The translations under genes and the position numbers were made by a program. 64,000 nt of DNA from Topomyia yanbarensis (lineage: Eukaryota; Arthropoda; Insecta; Diptera; Culicidae), in assembly GCF_030247195.1 (NCBI RefSeq), contig NC_080671.1:431520539-431584538 (forward strand), in the 5' to 3' direction. Below the pieces are notes generated by a model. The model saw nothing but the letters and a program-made list of their open reading frames with translations. It did no database searches and was not told the origin of the DNA. Positions 22,364 through 33,985 of this stretch are shown piece after piece (position 1 is the stretch's first letter; each line of letters opens with the position of its first letter).

Positions 22364-22531
22364 CCCAGTAAAGTTCAGCTGGCAACGAACTGGAATTCTG
22401 GCTGGTTCCAGTTCTTATTCCGGCTCCAGTGACGCAACCGATTCTAACTAGAATCGGTTGTGTCGCTGGAGCCGGAATGCGAGCTGGAACCAGCCGGAAT
22501 TCCGGTTCATTTCTGGCTGAGCTTAACTGGG
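22364..22531. mobile_element. family D foldback MITE, 168 bp, AC target duplication
   Basis: Near-perfect palindrome from CCCAGTAAAGTTCAGC to its inverse GCTTAACTGGG, with the turn at ATTCTAACTAGAATCGG. The 2-bp flanks are AC on each side. Confidence 0.85.
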
Positions 22532-22532
22532 A

Positions 22533-23215
22533 CATTACATTTTGTTCTTACGCTCTTCTGAAACATTGTCCTAGATTTGAATAACTGCGGCATCAAAAAG
22601 GTAAACAAAACCTAGATTTCTGATCAAATTTTTAGAATTCAAAATATTTAATCACGTAGTCCATTTTTCGACCTGGCAAAGGGTATCGGATACGTTAAAT
22701 AAATTACAATACTACGGGTGAATCTAAAGTGACCGAGTGTGACGCGAAACGCGCTCAAGAAACCAAATTGAAGATAAAGAAATAGGTAATTGTAATTTAT
22801 TATTCGCAAGGTAATTTGTTGGTCTAGTACGAACGTACATACCTACCCCAGATATTTGCGTAACATCGCATTCTCCACGATCTGCGGAGACTAGGTACCA
22901 AAACAAAACCTATTAGGAGTCCTTTGTACTGTGTTGCTCTCATTTTTATTTATTGATTTTTTTGTCTAATTTGTAATTTATTAAACGTACGGTAACCTAT
23001 TACCTACATGTATTTAATTTAGGTCAAGTTGTCTGTAATTTGTAATTTATTTAGCATTAACGATACCCTGGTGGTTGTACCATTTGTCAGGTCAAGGAAG
23101 CTAACATAACATTTCTGCTTTTCCTGATAAAAGCTTAATCCAGCAGGCCCGATTGATATATTACAAGTAAAGAAAAATTACATATAACTTAAACATTATT
23201 TTTCATATAGAGCTA
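22533..23215. other. upstream region of the zinc-finger gene at 23269
   Basis: No repeat was recognised. A splice acceptor TTTTTCATATAG at about 23211 precedes the ATG by roughly 57 nt and matches the acceptor upstream of the paralogue at 48220. Confidence 0.45.
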
Positions 23216-23268
23216 CAACTGGCAGTCTTGTACCAAGATTTTCATCGAAGTTTAGAGAACGGCCAACC

Positions 23269-24354
23269 ATGTCTTCGGAGCAGCGCGAGCATTCCGACGG
23301 CGGTAATCGCTTATTCGACTGTAAGGTATGTGGTAGACAATTCCTTAAACAGTACAATCTAAAGCAACACGTTATCAGTCACACTGGCGAGCGCCCGCAT
23401 AAATGTGATATATGTGACAAAGTATTCACTCGTTCAAGTAGCTTGAACTTGCACAAATTGATTCACACTGGTAAACGGCCACATAAATGCGAGCTATGTG
23501 GCAAAGCATTCCTTCGAAAGCATAACATGCTGCAGCACGCTGTCCAACACACTGGCGCGGATCTGTACAAATGTGAGATCTGTAGTAAAGGATTCTTTTT
23601 GAAACAGAGCCTTCAGCGACATTTTATAACCCACACTGGAGAGCGACATCATAAATGCGACGTATGTGGCAAAGAATTCTCACTAAAGCAGCGCCTAGAG
23701 CGGCACCTAATGCTACACTCAGGTGTGCGACCGTATAAATGTGAAATATGTGACAAAGATTTCATCCAGAAGCATCACTTGGAGCGACACGCTACCAGTC
23801 ACACTGGTGAGCAAACGTACAAGTGTGATGCATGTGGCAAAATATTTACCATCGAGAGCGACATGAACAATTTGATTCACGGTAGTGAACGGCCCCATAA
23901 GTGCAAGCTATGCGGAGGGCGCCCGTACAAATGTGATTTATGTGGCAAAGAATTTTTGGTGAAACAAAGCCTGAAACGACACGTGACCGGTCACTCAGGT
24001 GAGCGACCTCACAAGTGCGATATATGTGGCAAAGTATTTACCCGACATAGCAGCCTGGTTTCGCACAAGTTGATTCACAGCGGCGAACGTCCACATAAAT
24101 GCGAGCTATGTGGCAAAGAATTCCTTCGGAAGCATACGATGGAGCGACACTTTGCAACCCACACCGGCGAGCGAGTACACAAATGCGATATATGCGGAGA
24201 AGAGTTCTCGCTTAAGCAGCAGTTGCAGCGACACGTTGTCATACACTTAGGCGAGCGACCGTATACATGTGAACTGTGTGACAGAGGATTCCATCATAAG
24301 CATCAGCTGCAGCAACACGCTGCCACCCACAGAGATACGTTTTCTTCCAGCTGA
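23269..24354 (+). CDS. C2H2 zinc-finger protein, 361 aa, 11 intact plus 2 broken fingers
   Basis: Likely nuclear DNA-binding protein made almost wholly of fingers, starting MSSEQREHSDGGNRLFDC. Compared with the paralogue at 47270-48220, finger 7 (YKCDACGKIFTIESDMN...LIH, about 23818-23880) has lost two codons and with them its first zinc-binding His. Finger 8 (HKCKLCG then GRPYKC, about 23896-23930) has lost about 18 codons and is only a stub. Both deletions keep the frame, and the four fingers after them remain regular. Fingers 10-11 are an extra pair not found in the paralogue. Two overlapping AATAAA signals lie at 24390-24400. The shared start MSS, upstream acceptor and finger order show common origin with 47270-48220. 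Confidence 0.92.
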   Translation: MSSEQREHSDGGNRLFDCKVCGRQFLKQYNLKQHVISHTGERPHKCDICDKVFTRSSSLNLHKLIHTGKRPHKCELCGKAFLRKHNMLQHAVQHTGADLYKCEICSKGFFLKQSLQRHFITHTGERHHKCDVCGKEFSLKQRLERHLMLHSGVRPYKCEICDKDFIQKHHLERHATSHTGEQTYKCDACGKIFTIESDMNNLIHGSERPHKCKLCGGRPYKCDLCGKEFLVKQSLKRHVTGHSGERPHKCDICGKVFTRHSSLVSHKLIHSGERPHKCELCGKEFLRKHTMERHFATHTGERVHKCDICGEEFSLKQQLQRHVVIHLGERPYTCELCDRGFHHKHQLQQHAATHRDTFSSS

Positions 24355-24389
24355 GTAGCACTGAGTGACTGTGTAAGTGACTTAATCAA

Positions 24390-24400
24390 AATAAAATAAA
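24390..24400 (+). terminator. polyadenylation signals
   Basis: Two overlapping AATAAA hexamers, 36 nt after the stop codon of the zinc-finger gene. Confidence 0.6.
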
Positions 24401-24839
24401 GCTAGCGGTTTATGCGCTAGTTGTTTTTGCTAAGAGTGAACAACTTTTTATTTTAACTATTTTTTTCGAGTTCTTGAATGTACAATAAGTATACTATATT
24501 CTTTGAAAACAACGTAGTAACTGCAAATGAGACTTTATTTTTAATTTAGTTAAAAACTCCGTTGATTCTACGTTTAGTGCTTAAATCAGCAGAACCATAT
24601 CCATCATCATATAAAATGTATTGAGAAATCCTCAAGTTTTACAATAGGCGTCTTGATCTTTTAGATATATATATTTCGATAATAGCAGGAGCACTGGCCT
24701 TCCGCATTTCCCTAAGCTGCGCCGCTTTCTCGACAAAAGCTGCGGCGATCAGTCCAACGATAGCAAGTAGATGAGAAAATTCAAATCGTCATTCTATCTA
24801 ACTCCCTGTCAGTCATATCCGCACTGTAAAAGGGGAAGG

Positions 24840-26520
24840 TCGCGTCACACTTATATTCTGGTTATGTAGGGCACTTATAATGCACTGAACACGGTCTTCT
24901 GGGTGCTTCATCACTGCCGAAGAAGCATGTGTCGAGGCCGGAGTCCTACTCCCTTGCCGCTGGGAAGCTGCAAGGGTAGCCTTCAATCGGGCACTAAACT
25001 TCCTCGAGAGGACAGCAGATGACGAATGCCACCTACTCATCGTCGCAGACAACATCCACCTGGAATTCGCCAGCAAACTCCTCCCAACTATCACCCGACT
25101 ACATCGCATAAGACCACTAACCTGGCACGACACTGGACCTAACATTGACGACAGCTTCACCCGTACAAAAAAGGTCGGAAACCCCACGAGAAGTATTCCA
25201 AAATATAGTCAACTCATCAACCGGAAATACCAACAACATTAAATTATACACCACCAGTGGACGACGGCTTCGGAGCGGATATCAGTGGACTGGGAAATGG
25301 GTTCTCCTTTCGACTACCGTCCTCTTGCTCAGTGTTCACAGCAGAAGCTGCAGCCATCACAGTGGCAATGGCTAAAACAGACGCAGGCGAACCAACCATA
25401 GTTTTAACCGACTCCTTGTCAGTCCTACGGGACATCGCACCAGGAACTTCATCCCACCCATTCGTACAAGCCATCGAGTCCCACCTAAACCCACTGATTC
25501 CACTGTGCTGGATCCCTGAGCAATAGCGGCATCATAGGTGCCGACCGGCTAGCCCTACACGGCAGACGTGCCCAAGTGCAACTACCAGAAGAAGTACCAT
25601 CAATCGACATATACGGAGAATTTACCAAGAACCTGCGGAACGGATTCACTAACCACTGGCGGAGATCCCGAGGCCACACACAGAAGGTCAAGGGAGCTGC
25701 CGGGTGGGACAGACAAGAGTTAATCACGTCCACATCATCTCTAAGGAACCATCACTGGAATGTACCACATGCAACACCCGACTAACTGTTGAACACTTCC
25801 TATGCAACTGCCGGGAACTCGAGGACCTTCGGCGACAGTATAATCTGACCAATTCAATCCGAGACGTTCTGTCCAACAAACCGGTCTGGGAGGAAATAAT
25901 TCTATTTTAAAAGGACGACCGTCTATACGACTCCACCTGAATCAACCAGACCAAACGTGGGCCCTCTGCCACATCTTCGTCGGCTGATGGAGAGGTTTTT
26001 CGCGGCCCTCACCAGTCAACTACAATTAATTCCAGCACTAGCGGAACGCAACCGACTGTGGGCCCTCTGCCACACCCCCACCGGGTGCTGGAGAGGTGTC
26101 CCACGGCGCAGACCTGCCAAGACCGAACCCTAGAAGACATCTCAATAGAGAAGCGAGGAACCAACTTGAAAGAACCACAGTCACACCACCGATGGGCCCT
26201 CTGCCACGCCACTTCACGGCAATGGAAAGGGTGCTCATGGCACTGGAAGACCACCATCAACCGAAAGTCCCTTCCAGCAAATCCCAACACGACCCAGATC
26301 AGTCAACACCGAACCCTCGAAGGAGAGGTCACCCATGCCCCTTTGTACCACCATCGAAGTGAAAACCAACCAACCGTTGATACTCTGCCACGTCTCGTAG
26401 GTGGACTGACTTCACGACAAAAGCAACGGCTAACTTCACTAGCCAGTGGATGAACTAATAACGCCAACTCGTAAAAATCAAGAGAAATAATCCTCCACGC
26501 CCTATTGGCAAGGATAACAC
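24840..26520 (+). pseudogene. 3' part of an RNase-H-bearing non-LTR retrotransposon
   Basis: Broken coding remains on the plus strand: EACVEAGVLLPCRWEAARVA (from about 24910), then an RNase H-like region with F-T-A-E-A-A-A-I (about 25340) and L-T-D-S-L-S-V-L (about 25405), then W-I-P-E-Q followed by a stop, and a tail with C-x2-C-x8-H-x4-C (TTCNTRLTVEHFLCNC, about 25765-25812) ending VWEEIILF at 25909. RNase H plus a C-terminal CCHC knuckle fits the I group of non-LTR elements. Frameshifts and stops show it is dead. The 3' noncoding part (25940-26420) has four copies of a GGGCCCTCTGCCAC block. Confidence 0.7.
25955..26400 (+). repeat. tandem-like CTCTGCCAC blocks in the retrotransposon tail
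   Basis: GGGCCCTCTGCCAC begins near 25959, 26060 and 26194, and a weaker fourth block (ACTCTGCCACGTC) lies near 26380. Three of them are followed by a GGAGAGGT or GGAAAGGGT piece. Confidence 0.6.
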
Positions 26521-27268
26521 TGCCGGTACTCGCATAACAGTCCCATGTGCAAAATCATCATGTCGAGAAAATGCGCCCAAAAGATTTTTGTTTTATTTTG
26601 TACCCAGTTGAGGTGCGTACGATTTACAACTACACTATGCCCTACCACCCTCCCAATCAGTTTCAATGATGTGCATTTGATCAGGAAAGTTGAAATAAAA
26701 TTCACAATGCAAATATTGTTAGAGAAATAATTTCTGAGATAAGCCATGCATCATGCAAAAAGGGAAAAGAGAATGTGCAGACTCACCGGTATGTGACGAT
26801 CATGTCCAGGAGGTCATCGTCTTGTGGGTCATCTTGGGACCAAGTTAAATCGCTCTGTCCTCTCGTGGCTGATCTCCGCCATCGTTTTCCTGCCGTTCCT
26901 CCGTGCTCTGAAAGTTCAATTTCCGTACGATCGATGTGCGACGATTTCGTTCAAAACAATGCGACCAAGCTAGCATTCCTTGTGAACGAGCGCTTCCGAA
27001 TCGCGGCCTTGCCTTAGGTTGGGACAACCACGTGCCGCCGGAGATTCACCGATTCGCCCTGCTCCTCGTCGTTTGTCGTGAACAATTTTGCGCTCAGCCA
27101 CCCCAACTGTTTTGGGGGGAATTCTTTCCTCGCTTATCAGCGGCAAACTGAACTACGGATCGTCACGGGCCAGTTCCTTTCTCCTGAGCACATGATAAAT
27201 TTTCCGAAAGACCGTTGCCTTTTCTTCCTCTCGCGTATCACGCACTTGGTCGAAACGCATACACTAAT
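26521..27268. other. unassigned DNA
   Basis: No feature was recognised; the open frames here are short and lack family features. Confidence 0.35.
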
Positions 27269-27269
27269 G

Positions 27270-27435
27270 GGGTTTTCGATTGATTGACACCGGTGTAGTG
27301 GAGTGCACTGAAACTGCACCGTTTTTGCACTTTCTAGCAGAAGTGCAGAAAACTGGGTATGTTCCATTGACACTTCTGCTAGAAAGTGCAAAACCAGTGC
27401 ATTCCACTACACCGGTGTCAATCAATCGAAAATCC
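27270..27435. repeat. hairpin element, about 65-bp arms
   Basis: TTTTCGATTGATTGACACCG...AGCAGAAGTG on the left is inverted in CACTTCTGCTAGAAAGTGCA...CAATCGAAAA on the right, with a short loop near 27345-27368. Confidence 0.75.
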
Positions 27436-27514
27436 CATAACACACGACAGGATCGCTACGAAGAAATTTCGCGTTTTAGCTCTTGTCTTGAACGGGATGC
27501 CCACCGGACGCACG

Positions 27515-27682
27515 CCCAGTAAAGTTCAGCCGGAAATGAACTGGAATTCTGGCTGGTTCCAGTTCGTGCACCGGCTCCAGTGACACAACCGATTCTAGTT
27601 AGAATCGGTTGTGTCACTAGAGCCCGTGGACGAACTGGAACCAGCCAGAATTCTAGTTCATTTCCGGCTGAACTTTACTGGG
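27515..27682. mobile_element. family D foldback MITE, 168 bp, CG target duplication
   Basis: Palindrome from CCCAGTAAAGTTCAGCCGGA to its inverse, with 2-bp flanks CG on both sides. The length equals that of the copy at 22364. Confidence 0.9.
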
Positions 27683-28063
27683 CGAGAGTGCCAAAAACGT
27701 TTTCGGCGATGGCGGTCGCACTATGACCCGACCTCCGCCGTACCTCCACTCGCGTTTTTCCTCCAGCGGGGAGAAACCACAGTTCTCGATCACACTCGAT
27801 CAACTTTTTTCTCCGACTATCTCTAGGTTTTTTCCAATACACGGAAGTTGCTGCGGTGCAAACAAGAGCAAAAAATACTTGCTCCTTTTCACTTCGGTTT
27901 GCTACAAGAAGAAAAAGAAGAGAAGAACGGTTTTCTACCTATTTGCTTCGGAGTACTTCTGGTTTCTCCTTGTACTGGAACAAACCTAGGTTATGTTTAT
28001 TTTTAAAGCTTATGCTTATTTTCAGTCACCCGTTCTTCCGGGGAATTTGTTTTCAAGCAAATT

Positions 28064-28550
28064 CCCAGTGAGCAAATTTTCTGGCAGAGACCGCTCTGCT
28101 AGATTTTTGTAAGTCGGTTTGGCAGCCCTGTCAGATTTCTGCGAGTATCCTGTCGGGTTAGTTGAGCTAGGGCGAACTCGGTTTCGCTCGCGTTTTCTGG
28201 CAAATTTTGACAGGAACCGAGCAAAACCCTGGCATAACTCGGACATAAACTGTGCAAAGATCCTGGCAATTGCTACCTGGTAGAATTTACCACAAATCGA
28301 GCAAAACATCTGACAACGATCTGGCAGGAAGCGTGCAGAGATCTTGGCCGTACATTTCTGACTAGATTCTGGATAAAAGTGAGTAGCATCGGTTGGTTTA
28401 ACCGCTTCTGTCAGAAACGGTTGTTGCATTTGAGCGAATTCGTTGCCAGAATTCTCGCACAAATCGCGCAAAATGCTCCCAGAAACTCTGCCAGCATCAA
28501 TTTCGCTTTGCTCAACTTTTGCTAACTTTCTGCTTGCCACGCTGACCGGG
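28064..28550 (-). mobile_element. family C element, full length 487 bp, reverse
   Basis: From CCCAGTGAGCAAATTTTCTG to GCCACGCTGACCGGG. It carries the shared family C open frame across its whole length on the minus strand. Confidence 0.85.
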
Positions 28551-28582
28551 AATTGTTACTTTCAAGCGGGTCGTCAAAATGC

Positions 28583-28750
28583 CCCAGTTAAACTCATTCC
28601 GGAATCGGTTCGGATTTCTAAATGGAGTCTATGGATTCCAAATCAAATGCAACAACCGATTCCGACTCAGAATCGGTTGTTGCATTTGATTTGGAATCCA
28701 TACTGACTCCATTCAGGATTCCGAATCAAATTCCGAATGGTTTGACCGGG
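28583..28750. mobile_element. family E foldback MITE, 168 bp, GC target duplication
   Basis: CCCAGTTAAACTCATTCC to its approximate inverse ending TTTGACCGGG, with 2-bp flanks GC on both sides. The turn is at the ATTCCGACTCAGAATCGG centre. Confidence 0.85.
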
Positions 28751-29089
28751 GCGCACCTTTAATTTATGACCCATGCTCTTCTAAGGAGTCTCCCCGAGAC
28801 TAATCAAATGCTTTATTGAATGCGATGCTCGATGTATCGACATTCTTCTCCACACTCCAGCTAGCTAAGGAACAAACTAATCTAAAAAACTACATAATAC
28901 CGCCAGTGAATCTTGGCTGAACATTGCGAATCCGCCAATTAAAGATTGGCTATAAGTTTCCAGGTAAGTCCTTATCTCAAACTCGAAACCTTCGTTTGCA
29001 ACGGCAAAACATTCAATAAACTCTTTATCTATTATTAGGGCTAAATATGTTAGAATTAACACTTAGAACTAATACTGAAGAAAGGACCC

Positions 29090-29370
29090 CAAGTGTTGTC
29101 GCGCAAACGAGATTATTCATTGCCATCCTTGTATAAGAAATGCATCGATGCATCGCGTAGGGAAGGTTGATGTTGATCTTAAAATCCCGAAAATGAAATG
29201 AAAAGAACACAGAAAAAGGGATCACTCTGTCTATTTACCAACCTCCCGCACCTAATTTACATAAGCATGCAATATGCAGTCCGATTAGCTAGTTTTGGTT
29301 TTTCCTTCTCACTTTCTCTGCGTTTAGGATAGTAATAAAATTTTAGAAAGCGGTACAAACACCGACAAAC
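29090..29370 (+). repeat. dispersed repeat pair, copy 1
   Basis: About 270 bp near-identical to 37497-37775, including GTAGGGAAGGTTGATGTTGA and CAGTCCGATTAGCTAG. The type is unknown. Confidence 0.6.
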
Positions 29371-29639
29371 TGACATGACAACTAGAACGATTTCGGTGAA
29401 AATGTTTGGCAAATAATTTGAACTCGGAATAGTAGCTCTATCTGTATAATGAGTTACACATCATTACTTAACGTGTCCCTCGTTAAAGAACACTAATGTC
29501 CTCTAGTAAATGCCTGCACAAGACATATTCAAACGAGCAGAAGTTTTTCGAATTCAAATGAGCGGAACATTGTATATTAACTTTTTAAGTAGAAAGTATT
29601 GTGGTATTGACTGGCTTTGATCTCTGGTTGACTCCATGA

Positions 29640-29950
29640 AAAGTGAATCGAAAAAATTGAATCAACTTCAAGTCGGTTCCGACAGGATGAAGTACAAAGT
29701 TACTTTACACTCGTCCGGACATGCCGCAGACTCATGTGATTTGCATTCTAATGCCAAAAGTTCCCAACTCCTGCGGTAGCAGACAAAAGGCTAAGTCGCC
29801 GGGAAGCTTCTCAAATGACCCTATTCCACGCTTTTCTAAACTTTCTTCCTCAACATCTTGCTCTCTCATGAGTCCTATGGCTCTTAATATTGAAAAATAT
29901 TCTTCACCTTCCAGTCCCTTGCTAATTAAATTCCGTTACAACAACTTCGG
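29640..29950 (-). repeat. family S foldback, one arm
   Basis: Reverse counterpart of 12605-12905, ending in CCAGTCCCTTGCTAATTAAA. Confidence 0.6.
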
Positions 29951-30187
29951 GATTTATTATCACATTGATTAATAAACTATTCCATTTCCGAAAATGAAAC
30001 GATTTTCGATCGGATCGTAGATCTTTCGTCGAAAATGCAGTGTATGCCATTTGCCCTGAATTACCGTATATTTTGTCAAATATCGGTAAATGTTTATAAA
30101 ATTTAGTCAGCTATTTGTCAAAATTTATTGTTCAACAAAACTAGAACATATATTTTTAAGTATAGCTCAACTTCTTTGAGCCAAGTG

Positions 30188-32797
30188 CCCCAAGTAACCA
30201 TAAGCATTCCCAACTAACCAATAAGCATTATAACGTAGCCTAATATCTGCTTTAGATCCACATATAATGCAGTCTTATAGTGCTGTGAAGCCCTAAACAC
30301 TTACATAATGCTGGTATTGTGCCAGAAAAGGCGAAATATAGTGCTATTACTGTGCAGAGATTGACAACTCGTTTCTGCAGTACTAATGCTATTATATAGC
30401 ACCAGCGCACAAATGTCAAATTTTAAAGCCTTATATTAGCATTACTAATGCTATTAAAAGGCTTCAGCTGGCTGTCATTGTCCGCCATGGTTTTAAAACC
30501 ATTTCTTATATTTCCTTTCGGTATGATGAGCAAAAAGGAAAAAAATTAAAATAAAATGTTCTGTTTAAAACCGTAATTGTCTCTCTTCTAAAGCATTGTA
30601 ATGAATATCCTTAATGAGTTTCGTTCTGACATGATATGACAATTTTACGAAAATTACCTTTAGTAAGTCTCCAACTGAGGTACCTTGCCTCGTCCGTCAC
30701 GGTAAGTGCGCTGCGTTTGCTCCCAGGACTATATTGCATATGTTCGATTGAAATGAAATATGCCCAATATAATCTTCAAGAAGTTGCATAACAAATAAAC
30801 CCACAGCATTACAATAGCATTAAATCGGCTTTTTATTTGCTCTATAATGACATTAAATGCACTTGTAAAGTTTACATGCTTTAAAGATCCTTGAAGTATG
30901 CACGCGTTATAGTTTCCTTATAGTACATTTTTGGTGTAGATCCGGTCTAATCGGCATTTCTGCCCTAGGCCAAAAATGCGTGCCCCCCTCAACCCAAATT
31001 TTAAACTAGGACGGATTAGCGCATGGGCGCCATTTAAACACCTTTTTCAATATATCATTTGGTACTATTTGGTAACATTATTATTATTATTGCATTCTTA
31101 CCTTTCCGTTTTAATAATTTACCTTGACGCTAGTATTTACCGCCTATTTTTCCACTTTATCATTCCTTGTTCCTTTGAGAGTATAGATTCCATTTTAGAT
31201 TTCACCTTCTTTCTCTGTAAAGTACGAGTGGATTAGGACATACGATGTTACCTTATTCCCCGGTTATGTCGGCGTTCTCCGCCTGTCCTGGGTCAGTTGG
31301 TGCTTCCTTTTGTTATTTCTTTCTTCTTTGTAAGTCCTTTTTCCGTTCTGTTAGTGAGTTTCTCATGTGTCCACGATTTCATGGGTTATTCCACTCGTAC
31401 ATGAAAGATAGATTAGACGAAGATATCTTTAATGGCGATCTTATTTATGGGAATGTTAATGTGAATTCTTTTAGCCTTCCGGTGGGGGCGCTGAATTGTG
31501 CGACACTAGCAGTACTTATTTTATTTCTCAGCTTTGTGGGATCGTATATTGCTTGAGGTGTCAGCACTATGTGTGCATATGGTTGCGGGTCTTCGATCAG
31601 CGATATATACTGAGTACAATCATCTTTTTGTTCACTCTAAATAATCCCATGCATGAGTTTTTGAACATCTTTAAGCCTTCATTAAGCCTTAATAAATCCT
31701 TATCCGATTACTTGTCCGCTTCTCCAAAGAAAAAAAAGAGCTAAAACCGAGGGGAACGACACTCCTCGATTTGTTGATGAAATGAACATAAAATTTATAT
31801 TTCTGAACGGATTGATAAAGATTTACATTAGTTAGTTCGAAATTGATTCGAATTTTCAACATTGCCAAAAAATAGTTTCAAATGGCCGAAGATGGTTTGA
31901 AATGTGTCATGAAAAACAAAATGAAATGCTCGAAATTCACGTTTTGACAGCTTCAGTGCTCGATGAAACCAAAACAAAACATTTCCAGCAGCATAACTGC
32001 ATGACCAAATCAAAACAAAAACATAAATTTTGTTGCCAGAATTGTTGAAAGATTCAAACATTGAGTATACAGAGTTGCCAGTTCCATAAAAATCGTCGAA
32101 ATTCGAGCAAAATTTGCTTGAGATTTGATAGATTTTTTGTAATTTCTGCGATTTCTAAAATTACCGGAAAAAGTACGAATTCATGTAAAACTGAACGGAA
32201 TAAAACAATCATTCTGAAGTGACGTTCCCCTCGGCTAAAACGATACAGAAAAGAAAAAGGTGAGTGTTATGGATAAAGTTATTTTGGCCACTCAGTATGG
32301 TTCAACGGACATGAAACAGGAACTTGGTTAGTCATATTTTGTGATACATACACACTTGAATATTAAGTACTTTTAATTATATTATATTACAGTTCATTGA
32401 CCCGAAGCAGTTGGCAAATTATGACAATGTAAACTAAACTGCTTTTAATGAGGTACATGTTTCCATTTCAAATTCTTCGATTGATCCTTGACAGTGATTG
32501 CCATCGGCTCAGGCACTTTTGCGCATCAAGCATTCACTGACTTACAATCGAATTGTGCCTCGACCAACCTGTCACAACGTGCCCATTCCCCTTACTGAGC
32601 AAAAGGGCAGGGTTGAAGTATGCACGCGTTATATAAGCTTTATATACGCATATAGAGCAATGCTATATGTCGGCTGTGCAGTTATGCATTATTGATGCTA
32701 ATATAGAGCTTTATTGCGTTGTTAATGCTATAATGGAGTTTCAATGCAAATGTATAGCCAATATAGTGCAAAGGCTTAATGCTTATGGTCACTTGGG
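30188..32797. mobile_element. element with CCCAAGT ends and a large insertion
   Basis: The ends CCCCAAGTAACCATAAGCAT and, read inward, CCCAAGTGACCATAAGCATT are inverted. An exact 21-bp direct repeat (TTGAAGTATGCACGCG...) occurs at about 30892 and 32612, so 30913-32611 may be an insertion with a long target duplication. That insert contains the 486-bp element at 31748. Reading frames in the insert are low-complexity and unrecognised. Confidence 0.5.
31748..32233. mobile_element. 486-bp MITE with 8-bp TSD
   Basis: Inverted ends CGAGGGGAACGACACT and CGAGGGGAACGTCACT; flanks GCTAAAAC at 31740-31747 and 32234-32241. Confidence 0.8.
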
Positions 32798-33158
32798 ACT
32801 AATATTGTGGTAGCTTACTTGTTTTGTTAAGACTGACAGCTGTGTGTGAAAATAAGTATTTTGTCTCCAAATCGATGAGTCCAGCGCAAGGGCTTTACCG
32901 TGCCCATAAATCGGGTTTCTTTTGGTTGATTCGACCACAACTACAAATGTCTGATGAATCCGATTTACAGAGCGCGACTGTAATGGATCTAACAGACGAC
33001 ACCAATCCAGGATTTATTATCTTCTGTTCCACATATTTGTTCTGTGCTTGTAGCTGGTGTTGCTCATAGCTTACTAACTTATCTGATTTTTTCGTTCCGC
33101 TCCATCCACTGCACGGTTTCTCTCGTTCCGAAAACGGCCTGCGCCAGTGGCAAGAGCT

Positions 33159-33391
33159 CACAGACTAACAGACATAACACTCGAAAACAATGCTTTGACG
33201 GTCATTTTAAATATATTTGTAGTTGGGACTGTGGCCACTAGTGAAAAATTGTTCCCAAACCTAAGCGGTCACTCACCAGCAAATGAGTGTTTGGGACTGT
33301 GAAGAAAAGGTGGAGCTAGTGTTCTGGGAAAATTGCCGGATCGATGTTTTTTCAGGGAATTCCATCATAGTGTTATGTCTGTTAGTCTGTG
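33159..33391. mobile_element. short family H MITE, 233 bp
   Basis: Perfect inverted ends CACAGACTAACAGACATAAC, matching the 1793-bp element at 13713. Flanks do not show a clear duplication. Confidence 0.7.
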
Positions 33392-33589
33392 CTGAGGTCC
33401 TGGTCCAACCTGGCTTGATGTGTCACCATGATGCAGCTTGCCTTTGAGATTAATTTGATTTGTTTCGCTATATCTGAGGAGCCCAGAGGGGTCCGACTTT
33501 ATCGACCTACATCCCTGTGCAACGGCTCAAGGTCTTCCCGAGGCTCTCTCCGAAAGTTCCATTTCTACTCGGAGGTAACCTGCTTTCCT

Positions 33590-33985
33590 TACTTTTTTAC
33601 ATTTTTACGACATTTAATTAGCTAGAGATTACTGCGTAGGGAAATTTATGAAAATTAGAGCCACAATACTCAAGTAAGAGCAAGAATGTGAAGTATACAG
33701 ATCGGAAAACTAGAAGTGGCAGGGTCATTAGAACAGGCCTCATATCTTACGGGCTTAACTTTTGTCTTCTGTTGATGGGGGTCGAGCTTAGGAAGCATAA
33801 TTACGAATCACTCAAGTCCACCAACATACCTACCGACAATTTACGATTAAGCCTGTTCTAATGACCCTGCCACTTCTCATTTTCCATTCTGTATACTTCA
33901 CATCCTTGTTCTTACTTGAGTACTATGGCTCCATATTTTCACAACTTTACCTATCCAGTCTAATTGAACGTCGTTAAAATGTAAA
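33590..33985. repeat. family S foldback with two arms
   Basis: TACATTTTTACGACATTTAA on the left is inverted in AACGTCGTTAAAATGTA on the right. The central arms contain the GTACTCAAG / CTTGAGTACT and GGGTCATTAGAACAGGC pieces in inverted order. Confidence 0.6.

Noticed and set aside
31245..31556. Hydrophobic 103-codon frame as a membrane protein
   Set aside because: AT-rich repeat insert, no start context, no family motif and no splice support.
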